Source: Chitinophaga barathri
Lineage (GTDB): Bacteria > Bacteroidota > Bacteroidia > Chitinophagales > Chitinophagaceae
Assembly (NCBI RefSeq): GCF_003807585.1
Contig: NZ_RMBX01000016.1
Span: 62,001 to 126,000, forward strand
DNA length: 64,000 nucleotides
Direction of reading: 5' to 3'
Part shown: positions 26,238-33,896 of the stretch, piece after piece
Position numbering within the stretch: position 1 is the first letter of the stretch
Layout: each line of letters begins with the position of its first letter
Position numbers and translations under genes: made by a program
Notes under the pieces: model-generated
What the model saw: the letters and a program-made list of their open reading frames with translations, nothing else
Database searches by the model: none
Told to the model about the DNA's origin: nothing

Positions 26238-26265
26238 AGGTATCAGTGGGTTATATAAAATGTGA

Positions 26266-27012
26266 TCAACGCGGCACAAATTTCACGTAACGGTTTATTT
26301 CCTGCATTTGCGGGTCCAGTTCTTTTAAATGGGCCACGAAACTTTTTTCGTCTTTCCATTTGATGATCACCGGTCCCCAGGTTTCGGGCATACGTAATTG
26401 TAATTCTTCAAATTTATTGCCCGTTACGCTGTACAGTTCAAAACCGTTGGTGAAAAAACCGGCGGCAAGATCCATATTGCTGCATATAAAAGCGTCCTCA
26501 TCCGGGGACAGCTGCGGTACGCCGATCACCGTCGTGATGCCGCCGCCGGCAGTCTGTACCAGCTGGTAGTCAAAATCTTCATACATCCCGCAATACACGA
26601 GGTACGATTTCAGTGCCGGCATATAGCCGCAAAATTCATATTCACGGTTATCATCATTGTCGCTCATGTTGGATACCATGGATTTGTAGCTGCCATCATC
26701 CAGCTTCAGGAACAGTGTATCTCCTCTCCTCGAAACCTTATCCGCGTATTTTTTTATACTTTCTTCTTCTTTATTGGCCTCCCATACCCAGCCCGGCACC
26801 TCGTCAAACTCCACCTGTTCTATATCCACGATGTCGTATAATTTCCCGTAGATCGTAACGGTATCCCTTTCCTTTAATACAACGGGCGCAACGCCTGCTC
26901 CCGCTGAAGTAACAGCGGCGGGGACGGTTGAATCGGCAGATTGTTGTGTGGAGGGGCTGCCCTGGCAGGCGGCGGTTAAAACAAACCCGAGCGGAAAGAT
27001 CCATCGTTTCAT
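26266..27012 (-). CDS. Putative lipoprotein, paralogue 2 of a tandem pair
   Basis: The 248-residue protein begins MKRWIFPLGFVLTAACQGSP with lipobox LTAAC. It shares the middle motifs PQLSPDEDAFICSNMDL and WGPVIIKWKDEKSFVAHLKE with the gene 28 bp downstream. The two genes are probably co-transcribed. Function unknown. Confidence 0.8.
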   Translation of the reverse strand: MKRWIFPLGFVLTAACQGSPSTQQSADSTVPAAVTSAGAGVAPVVLKERDTVTIYGKLYDIVDIEQVEFDEVPGWVWEANKEEESIKKYADKVSRRGDTLFLKLDDGSYKSMVSNMSDNDDNREYEFCGYMPALKSYLVYCGMYEDFDYQLVQTAGGGITTVIGVPQLSPDEDAFICSNMDLAAGFFTNGFELYSVTGNKFEELQLRMPETWGPVIIKWKDEKSFVAHLKELDPQMQEINRYVKFVPR

Positions 27013-27046
27013 AGGTAACGGTACGTTTGTGAACGAAGATAAAATG

Positions 27047-27079
27047 AAAAAGTGAAAAGCACAGGCCTTTCACTTTTCC
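27047..27079 (-). terminator. Terminator after sppA
   Basis: The stem AAAAGTGAAA pairs with TTTCACTTTT over a 10-nt loop, with a T-rich flank on the minus strand, about 27 bp past the sppA stop codon. Confidence 0.65.
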
Positions 27080-27105
27080 GTTTGTATATGATGCAGTGGA
27101 ATTCG

Positions 27106-28863
27106 TTATTCGATCACCATCTCATAAGGCAGCTTCGCCTGTACTTCACCGGTGGTGAGGGCGCGCAGCTTTTTGATGGTTTCATAGAATTTATAATCCT
27201 TGCCCAGTTCTTCCTTCAGCATATTGGCTTTGGTATTTCCGCCGATGCTTTTGAGGTATAATTCCAGTTTGTTTTTGGGTTTGGGATAAGCGGAGATCTC
27301 CACTTTCGGGATGTTGGCCATTTTAGCCGCACAATCCACCGCTGCCTGGATGCCGCCCAGCCTGTCCACCAGGCCCATCTTCTGCGCCTGCACACCCGTC
27401 CATACCCGGCCCTGCGAAATACTGTCCACCACGCCCTGGCTCAGTTTACGGCCTTCCACCACGCGCTGTTTGAAAGTGGCGTAGATCGTATCCACGGAAC
27501 GCTGGAACAGTGCTTTTTCTTTATCGGTGAGCGGGCGGGTCGTGTTGCCTGCATCCGCAAATTCACCGGTTTTCACACCGTCGAAAGTGATGCCGAGCTT
27601 GTTGTTGAAGAAACCCTGCATATTGGGCACGATCGCAAATACGCCGATGGAACCGGTGAGCGTATTAGGCTCTGCAAAAATGGAATCCGCCATGCAGGAG
27701 ATATAATAACCGCCGGAGGCCGCGTAGTTGCCCATGGACACTACGACAGGTTTGCTTTTGCGCGCCAGTGTCAGCTCTCTCCAAATGCTCTCGGAAGCGA
27801 GTGCGCTGCCGCCGGGTGAGTTCACACGGAATACGATGGCTTTGATATTTTTGTCCTGCCGCACTTCCCTGATCGTTTTTACATAATCATCGCTGGATAT
27901 CTGGTTTTCACCGTCGCCGCCGCTTACGATATTGCCGTCCGCATATATCAGCGCGATGTTCCCGCTGGATTCGTAGAAAGGATTGGCGGAGAAATAACGG
28001 TTGAGCGACACGAAGTTCACCTTTTCATCACCGGTAAGGCCAAGACTGCGTTTGATGTCGTCCATCACCTGGTCGTTATATTTCAGCGCATCCACCAGTT
28101 TGTATTTTTCAGCATCGGAAGGTTCCATGATCAGGCCTTCGTTTGCATACCGGTGCAGGGTGGCGGTATCTATTTTCCTGGCTTCGCTGATGCGCAGCAG
28201 GAAGTCGGCATACAGTTCACCGAGGAAAGCGGTGGTCTGGATGCGGTTCGCATCGGTCATTTTTGTTTCGCGCAGCGGTTCGGTGGCGCTTTTGAATTTG
28301 CCGTTGTAGAAGATCTGCGGCTCGATGTCCAGTTTCTCGAGCGTGCCTTTCAGGTACATCGTGGTCACGGAAAAGCCGGAGAAGTCGATAAAACCTTTCG
28401 GGTGCAGGTAAACCTTATCCGCCGAGGAGGCAAGATAATAGGCGTTTTGCGTAAGCGTTTCCGCGTACGCATATACGAATTTTTTGCTCTTTTTGAATTC
28501 AACGATAGCCCTGCGTATCTCTTCGCTGGCGGCATAGCCGTTGCCATTGCCGTCCGCTTTCAGGTAAATGCCTTTTACGTTATCATCTTTGGCGGCATTC
28601 CTGATGAGCCTTACAGCGTCGAAAAGACCGGGCTCCTGGTCCTGATCCTGGCCTAAAAACGGCAGTTCACGGAGCGGGTCTTCCATACGCTGCTCCAGCA
28701 GTGCGTTGCTCAGGTCCACCACCACCACGGCATTAGCCCCGGTCACTACCTTATTGGAAGTACCCATTCTGGCGAATAACATGATCATGAAGAAAAAAGC
28801 GAGGATGGAAAAAACAACCAGGGCTACAAAGGACGCCAGGAAAAATTTTAAGAAACTGCGCAT
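27106..28863 (-). CDS. sppA: Signal peptide peptidase SppA, long (67K) type
   Basis: The 585-residue inner-membrane protease digests signal peptides after cleavage. It has an N-terminal membrane helix (about 8-30) and two S49 peptidase halves, as in E. coli SppA. The catalytic Lys lies in YNGKFKSATEPLRE of the first half and the nucleophile Ser in SMGNYAASGGYYISCMAD of the second. It is followed by DSIFAEPNTLTGSIGVF. The gene is alone on its strand. The gap to folK holds divergent promoters. Confidence 0.94.
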   Translation of the reverse strand: MRSFLKFFLASFVALVVFSILAFFFMIMLFARMGTSNKVVTGANAVVVVDLSNALLEQRMEDPLRELPFLGQDQDQEPGLFDAVRLIRNAAKDDNVKGIYLKADGNGNGYAASEEIRRAIVEFKKSKKFVYAYAETLTQNAYYLASSADKVYLHPKGFIDFSGFSVTTMYLKGTLEKLDIEPQIFYNGKFKSATEPLRETKMTDANRIQTTAFLGELYADFLLRISEARKIDTATLHRYANEGLIMEPSDAEKYKLVDALKYNDQVMDDIKRSLGLTGDEKVNFVSLNRYFSANPFYESSGNIALIYADGNIVSGGDGENQISSDDYVKTIREVRQDKNIKAIVFRVNSPGGSALASESIWRELTLARKSKPVVVSMGNYAASGGYYISCMADSIFAEPNTLTGSIGVFAIVPNMQGFFNNKLGITFDGVKTGEFADAGNTTRPLTDKEKALFQRSVDTIYATFKQRVVEGRKLSQGVVDSISQGRVWTGVQAQKMGLVDRLGGIQAAVDCAAKMANIPKVEISAYPKPKNKLELYLKSIGGNTKANMLKEELGKDYKFYETIKKLRALTTGEVQAKLPYEMVIE

Positions 28864-28978
28864 GAGGATTTGATTAGTTTAGACTTTGGTTCATAGGAGA
28901 AAAGCTGTTTAACACCTTCTTCGCCGTGCCCCAAGTTGCGAAAACTTCATTAATTTTTTCAAAAATAGGGAATATAGC

Positions 28979-28986
28979 TACTTTTG
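28979..28986 (+). promoter_or_regulatory. -7 promoter box TACTTTTG for folK
   Basis: A perfect TAnnTTTG match 15 bp before the folK ATG at 29002, giving a leader of about 10 nt. It supports that start over the in-frame ATG at 28984, which lies inside the box. Confidence 0.5.
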
Positions 28987-29001
28987 ATCCGTCAAAAATA
29001 C

Positions 29002-29496
29002 ATGAATACAGCAATATTACTTATAGGTGGCAATATGGGGGACCGCCCGAAATACCTCCAGGAGGCCGTAAGGCTGCTGGGGGAAAGGGCCGGCAAGGTA
29101 ACGCTTGAGTCCGCCATGTATGAAACCGCTCCCTGGGGGGATGTGCAGCAACCGGATTACCTGAACCAGGCCCTGGTGCTGGAGACGCCCCTGAGCGCCG
29201 TACAGCTGCTGGAAGTGACCCTTGAGGCTGAAAGGGAGATCGGGCGCATCAGGCGGCTGAAATGGGATTCAAGGGTGATAGATATCGATATTATCTTCTT
29301 TAACCGTGAAGTGATCACCCTCCCGCACCTGAAAATACCCCATCCGCAGATGCAGAACCGCCGTTTTGTGCTGGCGCCGCTGCAGGAAGTGATCCCCGAT
29401 TGGGAACATCCTATCCTGCAACTGACTGTGAACCAGCTGCTGGAGGTTTGCCCGGACCCCTTGCCCGTGCATAAATACATCGCCGCCACCCATTGA
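29002..29496 (+). CDS. folK: 2-amino-4-hydroxy-6-hydroxymethyldihydropteridine diphosphokinase
   Basis: FolK transfers pyrophosphate from ATP to the pterin in folate synthesis. The 164-residue protein has the family blocks: ILLIGGNMGDRPKYLQEAVR, ETAPWGDVQQPDYLNQALVL, RRLKWDSRVIDIDIIFFN with the metal-binding DID, and HPQMQNRRFVLAPLQEV. The kinase gene at 29498 begins one base after its stop, so the two are an operon. Confidence 0.93.
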   Translation: MNTAILLIGGNMGDRPKYLQEAVRLLGERAGKVTLESAMYETAPWGDVQQPDYLNQALVLETPLSAVQLLEVTLEAEREIGRIRRLKWDSRVIDIDIIFFNREVITLPHLKIPHPQMQNRRFVLAPLQEVIPDWEHPILQLTVNQLLEVCPDPLPVHKYIAATH

Positions 29497-29497
29497 C

Positions 29498-30121
29498 ATG
29501 TTATACCGTTTTATTACCATAGAAGGCAATATCGGCGCCGGGAAGACCACCCTGGCGCTCAAACTGGCAGAACACCTGCAGGCGCGGCTGATATTGGAAG
29601 AATTCGCGGACAACCCTTTCCTCCCCAAGTTCTACGCCGAGCCAGACCAATATGCTTTCCCGCTGGAATTGTTTTTTATGGCGGAACGGTACAAACAGCT
29701 GAAGGAAATGCTGGCCACCCGCGATCTTTTTTCAAAATATACGGTGAGCGACTACCTTTTTGTGAAAAGCCTGCTGTTTGCCAAAATGAACCTGAAAGCA
29801 GATGAGTTCGGCCTTTACCAGAAACTGTTCGACATCATCAATCCCCAGCTGGCACAGCCGGACCTGCTCATTTTCCTGAATGCGCCCGTTCCGAAACTGC
29901 AGCAGAACATCCGCAAACGCAACCGCCCTTACGAGCAGCAGATCCAGGACAGTTATCTCCAGAACGTGCACAACATGTACATGCAGTACATCCGCCAGCA
30001 CCCGATGCGCACGCTGATGGTGGACACCACCCGGATGGACTTCCTGCACCGCCCGGAGGATTTCACGGCGCTGCTGAACGCCCTGGAGAAGGATTATCCG
30101 CCGGGGATCAGTTACCTGTAA
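29498..30121 (+). CDS. Deoxynucleoside kinase
   Basis: This 207-residue kinase phosphorylates deoxynucleosides for nucleotide salvage. It has the P-loop IEGNIGAGKTTLA, the following LEEFADNPFLPKFY, the hydrophobic FFMAERYKQLKE, LLIFLNAPVPKLQQNIRKRNR (lid region with Arg residues) and YEQQIQDSYLQ. This is the dCK/dGK type. It is coupled to folK (1-bp gap). Confidence 0.9.
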   Translation: MLYRFITIEGNIGAGKTTLALKLAEHLQARLILEEFADNPFLPKFYAEPDQYAFPLELFFMAERYKQLKEMLATRDLFSKYTVSDYLFVKSLLFAKMNLKADEFGLYQKLFDIINPQLAQPDLLIFLNAPVPKLQQNIRKRNRPYEQQIQDSYLQNVHNMYMQYIRQHPMRTLMVDTTRMDFLHRPEDFTALLNALEKDYPPGISYL

Positions 30122-30140
30122 CTTTATCGGAAGGTATTTA

Positions 30141-30148
30141 TATATTTG
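30141..30148 (+). promoter_or_regulatory. -7 promoter box TATATTTG just before an ATG
   Basis: A perfect TAnnTTTG match ends six bases before the ATG at 30154, so the transcript would be leaderless or nearly so. It implies that the small Cys/His protein and the TonB receptor have their own promoter, apart from the kinase. Confidence 0.5.
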
Positions 30149-30153
30149 CCCAT

Positions 30154-30477
30154 ATGAAATGGCTGATGATCTTATTTTCACTGTATATCCTGGCACTGTC
30201 CGCGGTGCCTTGCTGTGGAGATGATTTCTGCTGCGAAGATGAAGTGATGGCATTCGAGACAGGCGAAGCCGGCCATGAAGAGCATGATCACAACAAACCG
30301 GATGCACCCTGCAGCCCGTTTTTTTCCTGCAATACCTGCCATGGCGTGGTAGTACCGGATATTGATCCCGCCGTCACACCGGGGCTGACCACTGAAAAAA
30401 GCCTCCGTTTTTATTATACCGAACATTTCCTCTCAGAATATGCCACCGCCATCTGGCAACCTCCCCAGGCAGCCTGA
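30154..30477 (+). CDS. Cys/His-rich small exported protein, DUF6660-like
   Basis: The 107-residue protein starts with a hydrophobic signal (MKWLMILFSLYILALSAVP) and then has many Cys and His: CCGDDFCCEDEV, HEEHDHNKPDAPCSP, SCNTCHG. This resembles the small DUF6660 proteins that precede TonB receptors in Bacteroidota. A metal-binding role is inferred from the residues. The TonB receptor begins 70 bp downstream. Confidence 0.7.
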   Translation: MKWLMILFSLYILALSAVPCCGDDFCCEDEVMAFETGEAGHEEHDHNKPDAPCSPFFSCNTCHGVVVPDIDPAVTPGLTTEKSLRFYYTEHFLSEYATAIWQPPQAA

Positions 30478-30491
30478 TTAATTTTAGTTTG

Positions 30492-30515
30492 TATGCCCCG
30501 CGTTTCGCGGGCATA
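30492..30515. repeat. Hairpin between the small Cys/His gene and the TonB receptor
   Basis: TATGCCCCGCG pairs with CGCGGGCATA with one bulge and a 3-nt loop. No T run follows, so this may be a processing or attenuation hairpin rather than a terminator. Confidence 0.45.
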
Positions 30516-30547
30516 TTGTATTTATTCAGGTAACAACAAAAAACAGA

Positions 30548-32716
30548 ATGGGTAAAATTTTATTCGGCCTGCTCATGCTTTGCATGGCGCAGACGGGCAT
30601 GGCGCAGCATACACTCACCGCCATCATCAAAGATGCGGAAACAAAAGAACCGCTGGCGGGCGCGTCCGCATTATTGGCCGGAACCGGCAAAGGCGCTGTG
30701 GCGGATGAACATGGCATAGTGAGTATTACAGGGATCCCCGCCGGTAAACAGGCGGTCGTTTTCCGGTTTGTAGGATACGCGGAAAAAACGGACACGCTGA
30801 CGTTTCCTTTTAATGATACGCTTGTCGTATTACTGGAGCATGAGGGCGAAGAAATGGAAGAGATCGTGATCTCCTCCACGCGCAGCAACCGCAGCATAGA
30901 CGATATACCCACGCGTGTGGAATTCATAGCCGGGGAAGAACTGGAAGAAAAAGGCAATATGAAACCGGGCGATATCCGCATGATGCTCAATGAAAGCACG
31001 GGCATCCAGACGCAACAGGTGTCCGCCACGTCCGCCAATTCCAGCATCAGGATACAGGGGCTGGACGGGCGTTATACGCAGATCCTGAAAGACGGCTTCC
31101 CTTTATATGCCGGTTTCTCCGGCGGCCTGGGCCTGCTGCAGACGCCACCGCTGGACCTGAAGCAGGTGGAGGTGATAAAAGGCTCTGCCTCTACTTTGTA
31201 TGGCGGCGGCGCGATTGCCGGGCTGGTAAACCTCATATCGAGGACGCCCACGGGAGAACGGGACCTTCGTTTCCTGGTGAACGGCACATCCGCCGGCGGG
31301 CTTGACCTGAGCGGATTCTACGGCCAGCGTTTTAAAAAAGCAGGCCTCACCGTTTTCGCCTCGCGCAACAGCAACCGGGCCTACGACCCTTCTAACACCG
31401 GTTTCACCGCAATTCCGAAGTTTGAACGATATGTCATCAATCCAAAGCTGTTCCTCTATTTCACGGAAAAAAGCAAACTGAACTTCGGGGTGAACTACAT
31501 CACGGAAGACCGCACCGGCGGAGATATCGAATACATCAAAGGCCGGGGAGACGATACGCACAGTTATTTTGAGCAAAACAATACCAGGCGTTTCTCCACC
31601 CAGCTCGCATTCGATCAGGCATTCAATGAAAACAGCAGCCTGAGCGTTAAAAACTCCGTCAATGTTTTTAACCGAAAAATATCCATACCGGGTTATGTTT
31701 TTGACGGTAAACAACTGTCGTCCTACACAGAAGCCGCTTACAGCCACCGGCGGGAGAATATGGAATGGATAGCGGGGCTTAATGTCTACACCGATAACTT
31801 TAAAGAAAAACAAACCGATACCATTCCCAAACGCGACTATGACCAGAATACCATTGGTGCGTTTGTGCAGAATACCTGGAAGGCCAACGAATGGCTGCAG
31901 CTTGAAACAGGGCTTCGCGGGGATTATATCGTTGATTACGGGTTTGTTGTTTTACCAAGGTTGTCTGCCCTGTTTAAGTTTTCGCCCAAAGTATCTTCAA
32001 GGCTGGGCGGCGGTTTGGGATACAAAACCCCGACCATCTTTACGGAAGAGACAGAACGTATACAGTATAGATCCGTATTGCCCATCAGCCCGGACGATAA
32101 CGAGCTGGAGCGGTCTTACGGCGTAAACTTCGACGTGAACTACCAGACCGGGCTGTTTGACGATAAAGTGAGCTTCAGCATCAACCAGATGTTCTTTTAC
32201 ACCCGCATCAGCGACCCCTTGCTGATGAATACCGCTCCCGGCAATCTTTACAGGCTTGAAAACGTGGATGGTTACATCAGTACAAAAGGCTGGGAAACGA
32301 ACCTGAAGCTGGGTTATGGCGATTTTAAGCTATTTGTGGGGTATACTTTCACCGATGCGCAGCTGGATGAAAACGGCATTAAACGGGAAAACCCGCTGAC
32401 GGCCCGCCACCGGCTGAATAACGTGCTGATGTATGAAATCGAGGAAAAATGGAAGATCGGGCTGGAAGCGTATTATTACAGCAAACAGCAACTGAGCGAC
32501 GGTACCACGGGTAAACCGTACTGGATATGCGGCTTTATGGCGGAGAAGTTATGGGAACGGTTCTCCCTGTTCATCAACTTCGAGAACTTCCTGGATGCGC
32601 GGCAGACGCGTTTTGACACGATCTATACCGGCACGGTCACCAACCCCGTGTTCCGCGACATCTACGCGCCGCTGGATGGATTTGTGGTAAATGGCGGCCT
32701 GAAGCTGAAGTTATAA
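30548..32716 (+). CDS. TonB-dependent outer-membrane receptor (possible metal receptor)
   Basis: The 722-residue protein has a signal peptide (ending near TGMAQ), a carboxypeptidase-regulatory-like domain (about 20-100), a plug (about 105-225, with IRIQGLDGRYTQILKDGFPL and GSASTLYGGGAIAGLVNLIS) and a beta-barrel to the C-terminus. The plug is of the FecA/BtuB type, not SusC. It follows the Cys/His-rich gene, so uptake of a metal or metal complex is a reasonable inference; the ligand is not visible in the sequence. Confidence 0.9.
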   Translation: MGKILFGLLMLCMAQTGMAQHTLTAIIKDAETKEPLAGASALLAGTGKGAVADEHGIVSITGIPAGKQAVVFRFVGYAEKTDTLTFPFNDTLVVLLEHEGEEMEEIVISSTRSNRSIDDIPTRVEFIAGEELEEKGNMKPGDIRMMLNESTGIQTQQVSATSANSSIRIQGLDGRYTQILKDGFPLYAGFSGGLGLLQTPPLDLKQVEVIKGSASTLYGGGAIAGLVNLISRTPTGERDLRFLVNGTSAGGLDLSGFYGQRFKKAGLTVFASRNSNRAYDPSNTGFTAIPKFERYVINPKLFLYFTEKSKLNFGVNYITEDRTGGDIEYIKGRGDDTHSYFEQNNTRRFSTQLAFDQAFNENSSLSVKNSVNVFNRKISIPGYVFDGKQLSSYTEAAYSHRRENMEWIAGLNVYTDNFKEKQTDTIPKRDYDQNTIGAFVQNTWKANEWLQLETGLRGDYIVDYGFVVLPRLSALFKFSPKVSSRLGGGLGYKTPTIFTEETERIQYRSVLPISPDDNELERSYGVNFDVNYQTGLFDDKVSFSINQMFFYTRISDPLLMNTAPGNLYRLENVDGYISTKGWETNLKLGYGDFKLFVGYTFTDAQLDENGIKRENPLTARHRLNNVLMYEIEEKWKIGLEAYYYSKQQLSDGTTGKPYWICGFMAEKLWERFSLFINFENFLDARQTRFDTIYTGTVTNPVFRDIYAPLDGFVVNGGLKLKL

Positions 32717-32739
32717 ATACCGGCACAGGGACTTATAAG

Positions 32740-32768
32740 AAAAGGCGGCACACATGTGCCGCCTTTTT
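32740..32768. terminator. Bidirectional terminator between TonB receptor and peptide gene
   Basis: A near-perfect palindrome (AAAAGGCGGCACA with TGTGCCGCCTTTT) with T runs on both strands. It serves the TonB receptor gene on the plus strand and the double-glycine peptide gene on the minus strand. Confidence 0.85.
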
Positions 32769-32798
32769 CAGCGATATTCATTTCCATTTGTTGTATGA

Positions 32799-33005
32799 CT
32801 ATGCAGCGTCAATTACGGGATCGACGAAAGAGGTGAGCAGGCCGGCTACCAGCGGGCCAGCCAGGGGAGCTGTGGCTACAAATCCTTTTGTAAGGGCGTA
32901 GAGGGCTTTGCCGATAATAATGACATTGCCGAAATAACCGCCACCGGTAATATCCTGCATGGCTACGGGGGTTAATTCTTCACAACCGAAAAGTTTGTTT
33001 TCCAT
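32799..33005 (-). CDS. Double-glycine leader peptide precursor (bacteriocin-like)
   Basis: From ATG 33005 the product is 68 residues, MENKLFGCEELTPVAMQDIT followed by a GGG run. The leader has the ELxxxxMxxIxGG pattern of peptides cut by C39 peptidase transporters. The mature part (about 45 residues) is hydrophobic and rich in Gly and Ala (about 22 onwards), as in class II bacteriocins. The upstream codon usually called as start (33038) only adds 11 residues before the leader. No transporter or immunity gene is adjacent, so an export system elsewhere would be needed. Confidence 0.65.
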   Translation of the reverse strand: MENKLFGCEELTPVAMQDITGGGYFGNVIIIGKALYALTKGFVATAPLAGPLVAGLLTSFVDPVIDAA

Positions 33006-33201
33006 AGTACAAAGTTTGGTGATTAATGGAGTGACCAATAAAGTTAAAAATCCCCTGCCTGTTCAGTTTGTTCATTTTATTCTCTTCCCATTCAATTTGT
33101 TCACTCCTTCCGTACAGGGCGTCACAAAAAAAAATTCAGGGGCTTATAGGGGGAGGCGGCATTTATCCGGTCATATTACCAGAACAATAAAATAACGACA
33201 T

Positions 33202-33810
33202 ATGAAAACGTTTACGCTTGTATGCGCCCTGATCCTGACGGCACTGTTTGCCCAGGCACAAGAAATGGAAACTCTCTCCGCCGGTTTCAGAAACAAAGGC
33301 GGCGGTAAAAAACTCAGCGCTTATGGTGCACTCGCGGGCACTGTGTCCACCTTCGACGACCGTTTTGCCGTGCTTACCGGCGGTTACGGCGGCGTATTCC
33401 TGAACAAAAAGATCATGCTGGGGGCAGGTGTCTATAACCTTACAAACAGCCTTAAAGTAGACAACTTTAATGACGACCGCAGGTGGAACCTCTGGTATAC
33501 CGGCGGTGTGGTGGAATACGTGCACAACTCGGATAAACTGTTCCATTGGAGCGCGGGCGCACTGATCGGCGGTGGCGGCGTATCCCAGCGCACCAGCTAC
33601 GACAAAGACAAAAAAGACCATGTATATGAATCCGACGGGGTATTTGTAGTAGAACCATATATCAATGCGGAGATCAATATCACCAGCTACCTCCGCATTT
33701 TTGCAGGTGGAACCTGGCGCCAGGTCATGGGTGCGGACGGTATGTCCATTGAGAACAGCAAAATGAGCGCTCCCGGCTTCCGCCTGGGCGTAAAAGCGGG
33801 CGTATTTTAA
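33202..33810 (+). CDS. Exported outer-membrane-like protein of unknown function
   Basis: The 202-residue protein has a signal peptide (MKTFTLVCALILTALFAQAQ). The mature part is Gly- and aromatic-rich with alternating beta pattern (GYGGVFLNKKIMLGAGVYN, RWNLWYTGGVVEYVHNS, LFHWSAGALIGGGGVSQ), suggesting a small beta-barrel. No family was recognised. Confidence 0.75.
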   Translation: MKTFTLVCALILTALFAQAQEMETLSAGFRNKGGGKKLSAYGALAGTVSTFDDRFAVLTGGYGGVFLNKKIMLGAGVYNLTNSLKVDNFNDDRRWNLWYTGGVVEYVHNSDKLFHWSAGALIGGGGVSQRTSYDKDKKDHVYESDGVFVVEPYINAEINITSYLRIFAGGTWRQVMGADGMSIENSKMSAPGFRLGVKAGVF

Positions 33811-33852
33811 CCGCTTATGTATTCCTCCTTTTAACCATTGTACTATTTACGC

Positions 33853-33860
33853 TAATTTTG
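33853..33860 (+). promoter_or_regulatory. -7 promoter box TAATTTTG for the STN/surface-repeat gene
   Basis: A perfect TAnnTTTG match 36 bp upstream of the ATG at 33897; the predicted leader is about 30 nt. Confidence 0.4.
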
Positions 33861-33896
33861 GCCGCCGGGTTCTGAAAAGAAGACCCGGCGTTCGCC

